Shown here piece by piece: positions 30,173 to 39,958 of a stretch of DNA of 64,000 nucleotides. The translations under genes were made by a program, and so were the position numbers. The DNA is taken from contig JADYZP010000021.1 in NCBI GenBank assembly GCA_020853025.1, forward strand, positions 1 through 64,000, written 5' to 3'. How positions within the stretch are numbered: position 1 is the stretch's first letter; every line of letters starts with the position of its first letter. The notes beneath the pieces were generated by a model. That model was not told the DNA's origin. It made no database searches and saw only the letters and a program-made list of their open reading frames with translations. The stretch comes from Burkholderiales bacterium. Its GTDB lineage: Bacteria; Pseudomonadota; Gammaproteobacteria; Burkholderiales; Casimicrobiaceae.

Positions 30173-31189
30173 ATGCAACTCGGAATGATCGGCCTCGGCC
30201 GCATGGGCGCCAACATGGTGCGGCGACTGATGAAGGATGGCCACCATTGCGTCGTCTTCGACATGTCGGCGCAGGTAGTGGAATCGCTGGTCGCCGAGAA
30301 GGCGACCGGGGCCAAGTCGCTTGCCGACCTGGTCGGCAAGCTCGCGACGCCGCGCGCCGTCTGGCTGATGGTGCCGGCGGCGGCGGTCGATGCGACGATC
30401 GCGGAACTGGCGCCGCTGCTCGCGGCCGGCGACACGATCATCGACGGTGGCAATTCGTACTATATCGACGACATCCGTCGCTGCCAGGAGCTGGCGCCGC
30501 GAAAAATCGACTACGTCGATGTCGGCACCAGCGGCGGCGTCTGGGGACTGGAGCGCGGCTACTGCATGATGATCGGCGGGCCGAACGCGGCGGTGCAGCG
30601 GCTCGATCCGGTGTTCAGGACGCTGGCACCGGGGATCGGCAGCATCGAGCGCACGCCGGGGCGCAAGGCTGGCTCCGGCACCGCCGAGCACGGCTACCTG
30701 CATTGCGGAGCGAGCGGCGCCGGACACTTTGTCAAGATGGTGCACAACGGCATCGAGTACGGAGTGATGGCCGCCTACGCCGAGGGCTTCGGCATCCTGC
30801 GCGCGGCGAACATCGGCAAGGGCAAGCACGCGGTCGACGCCGAAACCACGCCGCTGCGCGATCCCGAGCACTACCAGTACGACATCGACCTGCCCGACGT
30901 CGCCGAGGTCTGGCGCCGGGGCAGCGTAATCGCGTCGTGGCTGCTCGACCTCACGGCCTCCGCACTGGCCAAGGACCCGGTGCTTGCGCAGTTCGCCGGC
31001 CGCGTCTCCGATTCGGGGGAGGGCCGCTGGACGATCAAGGCGGCGATCGACGAGGCGGTGCCCGCACCGGTGCTGACCGCCGCGCTCTACGAGCGCTTCG
31101 GCTCGCGCGGCGAGGCCGACTTTCAGAACAAGCTGCTCTCGGCGATGCGCTTCGAATTCGGCGGCCATCACGAGAAGCCCGCGCAGTGA
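30173..31189 (+). CDS. gnd: 6-phosphogluconate dehydrogenase, decarboxylating (short YqeC/GndA type)
   Basis: A 338-residue 6-phosphogluconate dehydrogenase of the short class (about 300-340 residues, versus about 470 for the enteric form). The Rossmann motif [16 protein letters not shown] is at the N-terminus. The substrate motif [21 protein letters not shown] and catalytic [18 protein letters not shown] follow. The short form is often NAD-preferring; the residue after the second strand is Asp (VVFDMSA), consistent with NAD. It lies 29 bases after pgi and its stop overlaps the zwf start (GTGA). Confidence 0.95.
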   Translation: MQLGMIGLGRMGANMVRRLMKDGHHCVVFDMSAQVVESLVAEKATGAKSLADLVGKLATPRAVWLMVPAAAVDATIAELAPLLAAGDTIIDGGNSYYIDDIRRCQELAPRKIDYVDVGTSGGVWGLERGYCMMIGGPNAAVQRLDPVFRTLAPGIGSIERTPGRKAGSGTAEHGYLHCGASGAGHFVKMVHNGIEYGVMAAYAEGFGILRAANIGKGKHAVDAETTPLRDPEHYQYDIDLPDVAEVWRRGSVIASWLLDLTASALAKDPVLAQFAGRVSDSGEGRWTIKAAIDEAVPAPVLTAALYERFGSRGEADFQNKLLSAMRFEFGGHHEKPAQ

Positions 31190-32574
31190 CCGCCCCCGTG
31201 CACTCCGACGCGCTGGTGTTCTTCGGCGCGACCGGAGACTTGGCGTACAAGAAGATCTTCCCGTCGCTGCAGGCGATGGTCAAGCGCGGCGTGCTCGACG
31301 TTCCCGTCATCGGCGTGGCCAGGGCCGGCTGGAACGTTGACCAGCTGCGCGCCAGGGCCCGCGACAGCCTCGCCAAGCACGGCGGCGTGGACGATGCCGC
31401 CTTCGCCAAACTCTCCGTGCTTCTGCGCTACGTCGACGGCGACTACGCCGATCCCGCCACGTTCGGCGAGCTGCGGTCACAGCTCGCCGACGCCAGGCAT
31501 CCGGCGCATTACCTCGCGATCCCGCCCGTGCTGTTCGGATCCGTGGTGGAACAACTCGCGAAGGCTAACTGTACGAGCGGCGCGCGCGTCATCGTCGAAA
31601 AGCCGTTCGGCCATGATCTCGCCTCGGCACGCAAGCTCAACGCGATCCTGCTCGCCACGTTCGACGAATCGCACATCTTCCGCATCGACCACTACCTCGG
31701 CAAGCGGCCGGTGCACAACATGCTGTTCTTCCGCTTCGCCAACTCGTTCCTGGAGCCGATCTGGAACCGCGACCACATCGAGAGCGTGCAGATCACGATG
31801 GCGGAGAGCTTCGGGGTACAGGGACGCGGCAAGTTCTACGACGAGACGGGTACCGTGCGCGACGTCGTGCAGAACCACCTGTACCAGGTTCTTTGCAACC
31901 TCGCGATGGAGCCGCCGGTACGCACCGACAGCCAGACGCTGCGCGACGAAAAGGTCAAGGTGCTGAAGTCGATCCGGACGCTGGCTCCCGCCGACGTCGT
32001 GCGTGGCCAGTTCCGCGGCTATTTGCAGGAACCGGGAGTCGAGCCGGACTCGCGCACGGAGACGTTCGCGGCGGTGAAGCTCGCGCTGGATTCGTGGCGC
32101 TGGCAGGGCGTGCCGTTCTACATCCGCGCCGGCAAGAACCTGCCGGTGACGTGCACCGAAGTGCTGGCGCGATTCCGCCGCCCACCCGCGATCTTCCCGG
32201 CCTGCACGGCGCCTTGCAATCATGTGCGTTTCCGCATCGGTCCGGAAGTGCAGATCGCGCTCGGCGCGACGGTGATGGACGCGAGCGAAAAGTTCGCGGG
32301 CCAGCCGATCGAGCTTCTCGCCGCGCATCATTCGACCGCCGACGAGATGGACGCATACGAGCGCGTGTTGGGCGACGCCATGGCCGGCGACGCGACCATT
32401 TTTGCGCGTGAGGACTACGTGGAGGAGGCGTGGCGCATCGTCGATCCGGTGCTCGCCGCGCGCACGCCGGTATATCCGTACGAACCGGGACAATGGGGCC
32501 CCCCGCAGGTCGAGCAGCTGACGCCGCCCGGCGGCTGGGACGACCCTGCCATCAACGAATCGTCGACGTACTGA
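31186..32574 (+). CDS. zwf: Glucose-6-phosphate 1-dehydrogenase
   Basis: A 462-residue glucose-6-phosphate dehydrogenase. The dinucleotide fold begins [18 protein letters not shown]. The active-site signature [19 protein letters not shown] is present, as are [12 protein letters not shown] and [14 protein letters not shown]. The GTG at 31186 overlaps the gnd stop. Its order gnd-zwf-pgl completes the oxidative pentose phosphate branch in one operon. The family core starts immediately after the proposed start, so no upstream extension is needed. Confidence 0.96.
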   Translation: MTAPVHSDALVFFGATGDLAYKKIFPSLQAMVKRGVLDVPVIGVARAGWNVDQLRARARDSLAKHGGVDDAAFAKLSVLLRYVDGDYADPATFGELRSQLADARHPAHYLAIPPVLFGSVVEQLAKANCTSGARVIVEKPFGHDLASARKLNAILLATFDESHIFRIDHYLGKRPVHNMLFFRFANSFLEPIWNRDHIESVQITMAESFGVQGRGKFYDETGTVRDVVQNHLYQVLCNLAMEPPVRTDSQTLRDEKVKVLKSIRTLAPADVVRGQFRGYLQEPGVEPDSRTETFAAVKLALDSWRWQGVPFYIRAGKNLPVTCTEVLARFRRPPAIFPACTAPCNHVRFRIGPEVQIALGATVMDASEKFAGQPIELLAAHHSTADEMDAYERVLGDAMAGDATIFAREDYVEEAWRIVDPVLAARTPVYPYEPGQWGPPQVEQLTPPGGWDDPAINESSTY

Positions 32575-32615
32575 ATGCCGCGTCAATTCGGCAGGCCTCT
32601 TCGGCGGTGACGGCG

Positions 32616-33299
32616 ATGCAGGTCGACATCCTCGCCAACGACGACGCTGTCGCCGAATCCGCCGCGAGGTTCATAGCGGCGCAGGCCGCGGCGGCAATCG
32701 CCGCGCGCGGCCGCTTCACGCTCGCGGTGAGCGGCGGGCGCACGCCGTGGCAGATGCTGCGCGCGCTCGCCAGCGAAAGCGTCGACTGGACGAACGTGCA
32801 CGTGTTCCAGGTCGACGAGCGCGTCGCGCCGCCCGGCGATCCCGACCGCAATCTCACGCACATTCGCGACAGCCTGTTGACGCGCGTCGCAATACCGCGC
32901 GCCAACGTGCACCCGATGCCGGTGGAGGCGACCGACCTCGCGGACGCCGCCGCACGCTACGCGCAAACGCTCGCGACCATCGCCGGCACGCCGCCGATGC
33001 TCGACCTCGTGCATCTGGGGCTCGGAGCGGACGGGCACACGGCATCGCTGGTGCCAGGCGATCCGGTGCTCGAAGAGAATTTTCTCGATGTCTCGGTGAC
33101 TCAGCCCTACCTGGGCCATCGCCGCATGACGCTTACGTATCCGGTGCTCGACCGCGCGCGCTGTGTGCTGTTCGTCGTCACCGGCAGCGAAAAGGTGGGT
33201 GCCCTTCGCCTGTTGCGCGCCGGCGACCGGCACATTCCGGCGGCGCGCGTCACCGGCGAGCGCACGACGATCATCGCCGATGCCGCCGCCGCCGGCTAA
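32616..33299 (+). CDS. pgl: 6-phosphogluconolactonase
   Basis: A 227-residue 6-phosphogluconolactonase (DevB/SOL type) hydrolysing 6-phosphogluconolactone. Typical pieces are FTLAVSGGRTPWQMLRAL, VFQVDERVAPPGDPDRNLTHI, and LVHLGLGADGHTASLVPG. I take the ATG at 32616; a GTG at 32607 in the same frame is an alternative. It begins 41 bases after zwf and is the last gene of the sugar operon, converging on tamB. Confidence 0.93.
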   Translation: MQVDILANDDAVAESAARFIAAQAAAAIAARGRFTLAVSGGRTPWQMLRALASESVDWTNVHVFQVDERVAPPGDPDRNLTHIRDSLLTRVAIPRANVHPMPVEATDLADAAARYAQTLATIAGTPPMLDLVHLGLGADGHTASLVPGDPVLEENFLDVSVTQPYLGHRRMTLTYPVLDRARCVLFVVTGSEKVGALRLLRAGDRHIPAARVTGERTTIIADAAAAG

Positions 33300-33307
33300 G
33301 ACAACGA

Positions 33308-33329
33308 GCAGGGCTGGTTGCCAGCCTGC
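33308..33329. terminator. Stem-loop downstream of pgl
   Basis: GCAGGGCTGG and CCAGCCTGC can pair into a 9-bp stem with one bulged G and a TTG loop. It lies 8 bases after the pgl stop in the 126-base gap before the convergent tamB. No T-run follows, so if it terminates it is not a canonical intrinsic terminator. The rest of the gap shows nothing certain. Confidence 0.35.
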
Positions 33330-33425
33330 AGCACACGGAGTAGGCGATGGATTTCCCGCGCAGCTACTCGTCCGCGAACGGCGTCGCACGCGTCGCGATC
33401 GAGTAGGCGTCGCTCCGGCCTGCTG

Positions 33426-36400
33426 TCACTTGAGGTTGCGGCGGAAGAAAACGCCCACGCTGGAGACGATGCCGGCCTCCGCCCGCAGCGTCCACGACCG
33501 CGCCAGCATGTACTCGATGCGCAGCGCGTTGGTCGCCACGGTCAACCCCTGCTCGTAGACCAGCGACAACCGATCGGAGATGCGCTTGCCAAAAGAGATC
33601 ACCTGTCCCGACGTGGCGCCGGCGACGCCGCTCGCCGACTCGTGTACAGAAATATCGTCGAGTCCGACCACGTTGGCGATGCGCGTCGTGATCGGCCGCT
33701 GGCCCTGTCCGAGCAATGACGCGGACGCAGCCGACAGCATCGCGATATCGGCCCGGCCCGCGCGATCCAGTCCCTGGCCGGTCAACAGCCACGACAGCTT
33801 CTCGCCGTCGGGCACCGGTGGATTCGACACCAGCCGCACGCGCGGGACGTGCACGGTTCCCGATACCTCGACACCCGCCTCGACGGCGAGGTTCTTGCGC
33901 AGCGCGACGACGTCGAGCGCCGGATTGTCTAGCGGTCCGTCGAAGATGAGCCGGCCGCGATCGATGTCCAGGCGCTGGCCGAATACGTAGTAGGTTCCAC
34001 TCGCCGCGCGGATCGTCCCCTTGCCGGACAGCGCGCCATTCGCATTGGTCGTCACGCGGACGCGACCCGCGAGCCGGGTGTCGAGACCTTCGCCGGTGAA
34101 GCGGAAGTCGCGGCCCAGTGCGACCTCGATGTCGAGCGACAGCGGCAGGTCACGCATTGCCGAATCGGTGTTGCGCCGAGGCTGCCCGACGATCACCACG
34201 TCTTCGGAAAGCGTGCCGACCGACGTGCGCGCAAAGACCACGAGACCTTCGTCCATGTCGATGCTTCCAATCAGGACGACCTTGCCGCCGTCGAAGGCCA
34301 ACGTTCCCTTGCCGTCGGCGACCAGCCGCAGGTCCGGCCGGTTGACCAGCGTGAAATCCTCCGCTTCCCATTCGATGCGCGCCGCGGCGCGCTCGCCCGG
34401 CGGCGCAGTGCCCGCCGCGTGCGCCAGCGTCCCCTTGGCGTTGAAGCGTCCTTTGCCCCCGACGAAGGAGAATTCGTCGAGCAGCAGCGAGCGATCGGCC
34501 AGCCGTGCACGCAGCCGTCCGTCCTTCAGGTGCACGCCGTGCCGCGGCAGGTCGAAGCGCAGCGCGTCACCCTCCATTGTTCCGGAAAACCTCGGCTCGG
34601 CCAGCGTGCCGCGCGCGGCGAGCGCGACGTGCGCGCGGCCGTCGAGCACCGCCAGCGTCCCGAGCCAGGGTTGCAGCGGCCGCAGTGACGCGAGGTTGGC
34701 GATCAGCGTCGCCGCCAGCGGTGCGTCGGTGGCGACGCGCCCGGGGACGCTGCCCGCGTCGAGTGTCGCGGTCGCGTCGGCGGTGCCGGCACGAAGTGAA
34801 CGAAAGCGCGCCGAAGCCGTCATCGCGTCCTCGGCGAAGCGCGCCGACAACTGCAGTTCCGAGATGCCAAGCGCCAGGTCGGAGGGTTGCAACGTGGCGC
34901 TGTCCGATGTGTAGAGGTCGCCGCGTTCGCGCCGGATTTCGACCGTGCCGTTGAGCCTGGGTGTCGCTGCCAGCGACCATTCGCCGCCCAGCTCCAGCGT
35001 CGACGCGAACGGCAGCGGCGTCCCGGCGAGACGCGCGATGCTGGCCACCGGAATGCCGGTGAACGAGCCTTGCGTACTCACGCGACCGTCGTCGACGACC
35101 AGGTTTCGAAGTTCCGCGCGACCGTCGGCCACCGACATCCGGGCGGCGCCGATCTCGAAGCGATCGGCGCCGTAGGCGAGCGTTGCCGGGGATTCGAGGC
35201 GGAACGCGTAGGCGCCGCGATTGGCGAGCGATTCGACGCTGCCTTTCCAACCGACGTCGCTCGAGCCGTCGGCGTGCTTGGCATGAACGATGCCGCCGGC
35301 AAAGCCTGCCGTCAGGTCGAAATCGGCGCTGGTGGCGGCAATCGTGACCTGGTGCCGTGCGAGCGTGCCATTTGCCGTCGCGCGCAGCGTCGCAAGTTCG
35401 GCGCCCGGCAGCACGAGCTCGGTCGCCGCAAGCGACAGCGTCAGCGGCCGCGCGTCCAGGGCGATCGTCCCGTCGGCTCCGATTCCACGCGCGGCCTTTG
35501 CCGACACGTCCAGCGTCGCTGCACCCAGCTTCGCACCCCATAGCAGCTGGCGTGCATGCACGTCGACGGTCAGGCCGGGGCTGCGCCAATCGCCTTCGAC
35601 GGAGCCGCGCGCGCGCAGCGCGCCCGCGAGTTTTTCGGGAACGGCGATGCCGGAATAGCGCGCGAGCAGCGGCCGCAGCTCGGCTGCATTGCGAATGTCG
35701 ACGTTGAACGCCAGCGTGTCCGCGCTGGTTCCGATCGCGCCGCTGAGCGTGAGCGTCGATGCGCCCAGCTTCAGGTTCATTCCGATGTTCTTGGCCGTCG
35801 TGGATGTGATCTGCGCGCGCGCGGTGCCCTCGGCGGCCAGACCCGCAAGCTGGCTGCCGCGGCCGAGCGCCACGTCGGCCGTCACGAGCCATGGAGGCCC
35901 CAGCGTGCCGCGCGCGGTAACCGTGCCGTTGAGCGCGGCCTCCGGCACCGCGGCAAAACGCGCCGGATCGAATCCCGAGGCGCGCGCGCTGAGGCTAAAC
36001 GCGCGCGTGCCGCTCAACTCCAGCGTTCCGCTGCCTTCGAACACGCCGCCGCCGGCCTGCACGCGCGCCTGGGTCAGCGTCAGCCTGCGCTCGGCGATCG
36101 TCGCGGCGAAGACGAGTGCCACGTCGGACTGCCGCAGGTTAGCGTGCACGACCTGCTTTTCCGGCGTGACTTCGGTGTCGAGCGTTCCCGACAGCTGCGT
36201 GGCGAGCAGCGTCGACTGGATGCGCGAGAGGTCGACGTCGACCAGCTTGAGCGATGCCTCGATCGCACCGCCGTCGATGGGTACGTTGACACGGCCGGTG
36301 GCGCGGCCGCCATTGGCAACCTGCGCGTCGACGTCCGATAGTGCGAGTACGCGGCCGTCCCATGCAAAGCGCGATGCCAACGCCGCGACCGGAACGCGCC

Positions 36401-37358
36401 CGCTATCGAGCGTGCCGGCCGCATCGTTGCGCGCCGACAGCGTCCCGGCGAACCCGTCGCCATCGGGGCGTGCGGCGAGGGTCAGCGTCAGGTCGGTCGC
36501 CGGCAGCGTGGACAGGAATTGCGCGACGTCGACGTTGTGCGCGTCGATATCCGCGGACACCAGTATCGCCTTCGCGAACGGCGTCAGCAGCGCCTTCGCT
36601 TTCACGTCGGCATTGCGCCAGTTGCCTTGTGCGCTGACGCCGATGCGCTCGAGCGTGCCGTCGACGGCGAGTGTCGCCCGCGCATCGCGGAAGGCGGCGT
36701 CACCGGTGAATCCCAGCGTGCCGCGCAGAGCGAAAGGCGCAGTGGCGGCCAGTTCGGCGTCGCCTTCGAGCGTTCCATCGACGGTGACGAAGCGCAGTCC
36801 GCGCACCGCATGCGACACGGCGCCGCCACGGTAGCCAAAGGCGACACCGGTGACGAAGCCACCGCCTTCGCCGCTGCGCCACTCGATGCGCTGGACGCCG
36901 ATGTGGCGCACCTCGACTTCGAGCGGCAGCGCGAGACTTGCCGGCAGGCCGCCGCCGCCGCCGCCCGAACCCTTGAAGTGGAACTCCAGGTAATGCGCGC
37001 CCAGGCCGTGGACGATGAAGCGGCGCGAGACGAGATCGAGCGGCGACCAGGAGAGCGCGATTTCGCGCGCCTCGACATCCATGTCGTCGCCGCGCCACGC
37101 GATGCGCGCGACGCGCACCGTCGACAACAGCGATCCTTCGGCGTTTTCAATCGCGAGCCGGCCTTCCGACTGGTCGATCGCGCGGCGCACGACGAAGTCG
37201 AGCGCGGCCTGCGTGCCGAGCGCCAGGTAGGCGGCACCGAGCAGCGCGACCAGCGCGAGCAGGCCGAAGAACGCGCGCCTCGCCAGTCGCCGTGCGCGAG
37301 AACGCGCCGGCGCCGCCGCTGGAGGCGCGGGCGTCGGCGTGGACGTGTCAGTCGTCAA
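33426..37358 (-). CDS. tamB: Translocation and assembly module protein TamB
   Basis: A giant inner-membrane-anchored periplasmic protein of about 1310 residues, close to other TamB proteins. After a disordered Thr/Pro/Ala leader there is one membrane anchor (FFGLLALVALLGAAYLAL, about residues 30-47). The rest is beta-rich repetitive sequence ending in the conserved TamB domain, with GTYYVFGQRLDIDRGRL and DNPALDVVALR and, at the extreme C-terminus, EAGIVSSVGVFFRRNLK. It works with TamA in outer-membrane protein insertion and lipid transport. The start appears to be TTG at 37358, overlapping the tamA stop as TTGA; no ATG or GTG is available before the anchor. Confidence 0.93.
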   Translation of the reverse strand: MTTDTSTPTPAPPAAAPARSRARRLARRAFFGLLALVALLGAAYLALGTQAALDFVVRRAIDQSEGRLAIENAEGSLLSTVRVARIAWRGDDMDVEAREIALSWSPLDLVSRRFIVHGLGAHYLEFHFKGSGGGGGGLPASLALPLEVEVRHIGVQRIEWRSGEGGGFVTGVAFGYRGGAVSHAVRGLRFVTVDGTLEGDAELAATAPFALRGTLGFTGDAAFRDARATLAVDGTLERIGVSAQGNWRNADVKAKALLTPFAKAILVSADIDAHNVDVAQFLSTLPATDLTLTLAARPDGDGFAGTLSARNDAAGTLDSGRVPVAALASRFAWDGRVLALSDVDAQVANGGRATGRVNVPIDGGAIEASLKLVDVDLSRIQSTLLATQLSGTLDTEVTPEKQVVHANLRQSDVALVFAATIAERRLTLTQARVQAGGGVFEGSGTLELSGTRAFSLSARASGFDPARFAAVPEAALNGTVTARGTLGPPWLVTADVALGRGSQLAGLAAEGTARAQITSTTAKNIGMNLKLGASTLTLSGAIGTSADTLAFNVDIRNAAELRPLLARYSGIAVPEKLAGALRARGSVEGDWRSPGLTVDVHARQLLWGAKLGAATLDVSAKAARGIGADGTIALDARPLTLSLAATELVLPGAELATLRATANGTLARHQVTIAATSADFDLTAGFAGGIVHAKHADGSSDVGWKGSVESLANRGAYAFRLESPATLAYGADRFEIGAARMSVADGRAELRNLVVDDGRVSTQGSFTGIPVASIARLAGTPLPFASTLELGGEWSLAATPRLNGTVEIRRERGDLYTSDSATLQPSDLALGISELQLSARFAEDAMTASARFRSLRAGTADATATLDAGSVPGRVATDAPLAATLIANLASLRPLQPWLGTLAVLDGRAHVALAARGTLAEPRFSGTMEGDALRFDLPRHGVHLKDGRLRARLADRSLLLDEFSFVGGKGRFNAKGTLAHAAGTAPPGERAAARIEWEAEDFTLVNRPDLRLVADGKGTLAFDGGKVVLIGSIDMDEGLVVFARTSVGTLSEDVVIVGQPRRNTDSAMRDLPLSLDIEVALGRDFRFTGEGLDTRLAGRVRVTTNANGALSGKGTIRAASGTYYVFGQRLDIDRGRLIFDGPLDNPALDVVALRKNLAVEAGVEVSGTVHVPRVRLVSNPPVPDGEKLSWLLTGQGLDRAGRADIAMLSAASASLLGQGQRPITTRIANVVGLDDISVHESASGVAGATSGQVISFGKRISDRLSLVYEQGLTVATNALRIEYMLARSWTLRAEAGIVSSVGVFFRRNLK

Positions 37359-39199
37359 AACGAAAGTCCCACGGAAAAATGCAAGCGCACGCTGTGCGAC
37401 TCCTGACCGTAGGCGACGTCCAGCCGGAACGGCCCGATCGGCGTGCGCAGCCTTCCGCCGACGCCATAGCCCAGCGCCGGATCGAAACCATCGAGCGAGT
37501 CGGTGGCGTTGCCGGCGTCGACGAAGGCGGCGAGCCCCCACGACGGCGTGATCCAGTGCTCGATTTCGACGCTGCCCACTGCGTAGTAGCGGCCGCCTAC
37601 GACCGCCGCACCTTGTTGAACGCCCAGGCTCTCGTAGGCATAGCCGCGAACCGTGGTGTCGCCACCGGTACGGAACAGGAAGTTCGATGGAATGCCGATT
37701 CGCGACGGCGCGATCACGGCACCGGCGTCGACGCGTGCCGTCAGTGCGTTCGAATCCGACAGCGGCCACCAGGCGACGACGCGACCGACGACGCGGCCGA
37801 AGGTCTCGGTCGACGCGCCAGGCAGGCCGACGCCCGTCTGTACGTTCGCCATCCAGCCGCGCGTCGGCGACAGCAGGTCATCGACGTTTCGCCACGTGTA
37901 CTCGCCGTCGAGGTACAGCGCGTGCGACGAGTCGGTGGACCCGCCTTCCGGAATCTCTTCGTTGACATAAAAACCTAGGCCGAAGGCTGGCGTGCGACGC
38001 TCTTCGATCGCGCGGCGGCGTACGGTGACGGCTGCGGTGCGCGTCACCAGGTTCTCGATGTCGGTTCGCTGCAGGGTGGCCGCGTAGGTGTCGATCCAGC
38101 CGCCCGACGTCGGCGGTCGCACGAAGCGGATGTCGGCCTGCTGGACCTTGGATTCGAGGCGCGCATTCGTGTACATCTGCATGCCGTGTCCATCGACGTT
38201 GACGTCGCTGTATGCGGCGGAGAGCTTGAACTCGGTGTCGGTGGAGTAGCCGACACCGAATTCAACGTGTCGCGTCGGGGCCTCGATCACCGACAGCGTT
38301 ACCGTCGCGTGGTCGGCCTGTGCGACGTCGGTGTCGATCGATGCCTGCACGCTCGCGAAATAGCCGGACGCGAGCAGGCGGCGCACGTAGTCGTCGAGTG
38401 GCTGTGCTCCGTAGAGATCGCCTTCGTGCAGCGTGGCGAAGTTGTGAACGAGTTTCGGCGTATAGCGCTCCAGGCCGCGGACTTCGAAGGTGCCGATCCG
38501 GAATGGCGGTCCGCTGGCGATCTTCAGCGACAGATCCGCGCTGCGCGCTTCCGGGTCGATGCGCGCTTCGCTCGCCTCGAGCCTAGCTGCGGCGTAGGGG
38601 GACGCCGCGAGCGTCGCCACCGCCGCGGTCTTCGCTTCGGTCCATCTCCCCTGCAGGAAAACATCGGCTTTCGGCAGCAGCCACGTGTCGCGCAGCGTGG
38701 CGATCGCCGCGTTGCCTTCGGGCGTTTCGGTAGCCGGCCCGGTGACGTCGATCGCGACGCCGGCGATCCGGGTCGGCAGCCCGGGCGTCACGTGCAGCGT
38801 CACCGACACCGGCTGCGTCGAACGATCGACGGTAATGTCGACTCCGGCGGAGAAAAAGCCCTGCGTGGCGGCCGCCTCGCGCGACTGCGGCACCGCGTCG
38901 CGCGCCAGACGATCGAAGAGATCCTCGGTCATCTCGTCGAAGTCCTGCCAGCGGACTAGGTCGACCACGGCGCGCAGCGTCGCGGCGATGGCGTCCGGAG
39001 CTACGATCTCGACGCGATAGCGGATCGCCGCGTCGGCGCGCAGATGCGCGGCACCTTCCGGCGCCGTCTGGGCGTCAGCGAGCGTGGGAAACGCGACCGC
39101 TGACGCGAGGGTCAGCGCGAGGAGCCAGCAGCGCGAGACTCGCGTTCGAGAGGCAGGGAGCGGCACAGTTCGGATTATCGCCGATAGGCGCGCCGGCAT
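37355..39199 (-). CDS. tamA: Outer membrane translocation and assembly module protein TamA
   Basis: An Omp85-family outer-membrane barrel of about 614 residues. A signal peptide (WLLALTLASAVAFPTLADAQ) is followed by POTRA domains to about residue 310, then the 16-strand barrel. FRTGGDTTVRGYAYESLG carries the family's loop-6 VRGY motif, and the protein ends LHFSVGLSF with the terminal Phe of the beta-signal. The ATG at 39199 is the first reasonable start; GTG at 39166 is a possible alternative that shortens the leader. Either way the 5' end overlaps the 3' end of the upstream lipoprotein frame by 91-125 bases, which is unusual. Confidence 0.92.
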   Translation of the reverse strand: MPARLSAIIRTVPLPASRTRVSRCWLLALTLASAVAFPTLADAQTAPEGAAHLRADAAIRYRVEIVAPDAIAATLRAVVDLVRWQDFDEMTEDLFDRLARDAVPQSREAAATQGFFSAGVDITVDRSTQPVSVTLHVTPGLPTRIAGVAIDVTGPATETPEGNAAIATLRDTWLLPKADVFLQGRWTEAKTAAVATLAASPYAAARLEASEARIDPEARSADLSLKIASGPPFRIGTFEVRGLERYTPKLVHNFATLHEGDLYGAQPLDDYVRRLLASGYFASVQASIDTDVAQADHATVTLSVIEAPTRHVEFGVGYSTDTEFKLSAAYSDVNVDGHGMQMYTNARLESKVQQADIRFVRPPTSGGWIDTYAATLQRTDIENLVTRTAAVTVRRRAIEERRTPAFGLGFYVNEEIPEGGSTDSSHALYLDGEYTWRNVDDLLSPTRGWMANVQTGVGLPGASTETFGRVVGRVVAWWPLSDSNALTARVDAGAVIAPSRIGIPSNFLFRTGGDTTVRGYAYESLGVQQGAAVVGGRYYAVGSVEIEHWITPSWGLAAFVDAGNATDSLDGFDPALGYGVGGRLRTPIGPFRLDVAYGQESHSVRLHFSVGLSF

Positions 39200-39470
39200 C
39201 GTCTTGCGGCGCAAGCATCGAATACTCCGAAAGGTCCGTATGCCCGTAGGGACTGGGTACCGGCCACAGCGATTCCTGCGGCTTCCAGCGCGGCAGCAGC
39301 GGTAGGCGCGGATTCGAATAGTCGATCGCACGATCGAGATCCTGTCCGAATTGCCAGCGGTAGATCTCGTTGCCGCTCGCGTCGAAGCGCGTTGCGCATC
39401 CGGCGAGCGAGAGCGCCACGGCAAGCGCCACGGCGATGCTGCGCAACATTGGGCGGACGGATACGGTCAT
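39075..39470 (-). CDS. Small hypothetical lipoprotein upstream of tamA
   Basis: A 131-residue predicted lipoprotein. The ATG at 39470 has AGGAAGC just upstream. The leader MTVSVRPMLRSIAVALAVAL ends in the lipobox LAGC, so Cys25 would be lipidated. The mature part is rich in Pro, Trp and Tyr (IYRWQFGQDLDRAIDY, LPRWKPQESLWPVPSPYG) and matches no family I recognise. The last 40 codons overlap tamA in another frame. Its position as the first gene of the tamA-tamB unit suggests an accessory envelope role. The overlap could also mean the true stop has been changed by a late frameshift. Confidence 0.65.
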   Translation of the reverse strand: MTVSVRPMLRSIAVALAVALSLAGCATRFDASGNEIYRWQFGQDLDRAIDYSNPRLPLLPRWKPQESLWPVPSPYGHTDLSEYSMLAPQDDAGAPIGDNPNCAAPCLSNASLALLAPRADPRVSGRVSHAR

Positions 39471-39895
39471 GATGCTTCCTCGGGTGAATGCAAGCGATCG
39501 GCATCGAAGCAAGACGTGCGCCATCGAGGCGGACGCACCTCCGCGATCGTCGCTTGCGAACTCTCTGCCTGTCAGATTCTTCACGTTCGGGCCGACGTTG
39601 GCAAGTGCGGCGGCGATGGGCCGCGCCGCCGCATCCGGCTTTTCGACCGCTCATGCCGTCGGCATCAACATGGGTTGCATGGCGCGAACCCGGGCGGCAA
39701 CGCCGTGCACGGCGTGTTTGACTACGCCGGACATCCGCTTGGCGCTATCGTAGAACGATCGTTCGAAAGTGGGATATAGCGATTCCGATACCTCTGAAAT
39801 CACCTGCAGAACACCTTCTAAGTCTCTATTTATTAGACAAAAAAGCCATTGTTGCGAAATCGACGCTAAGTCGTTGTTCACAAACCAGAAAAGCG

Positions 39896-39925
39896 TTGAC
39901 CGGCCGCGAATCAGGCGCGTATAGT
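39896..39925 (+). promoter_or_regulatory. Sigma-70 promoter of the mraZ/dcw operon
   Basis: TTGACC at 39896-39901 and TATAGT at 39920-39925 are separated by 18 bases, the best promoter-like sequence in the window. Transcription would begin near 39,932, immediately before the MraZ repeats, leaving a leader of about 107 bases before the mraZ GTG. Confidence 0.7.
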
Positions 39926-39933
39926 TCGTCGAG

Positions 39934-39958
39934 GTGGTAAAAAGTGGGTCAAAGTGGG
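39934..39958 (+). promoter_or_regulatory. MraZ operator (three GTGG repeats)
   Basis: Three direct repeats, GTGGT, GTGGG and GTGGG, begin at 39934, 39944 and 39954, exactly 10 bases apart and separated by A-rich spacers. Direct TGGGN-type repeats near one helical turn are the known binding pattern of the MraZ repressor, which here would bind over the transcription start of its own operon. Confidence 0.75.

Noticed and set aside
33346..33405. 19-codon frame MDFPRSYSSANGVARVAIE with GGAG upstream
   Set aside because: Too short to judge, no family similarity, and it lies in a convergent gap where no gene is expected.
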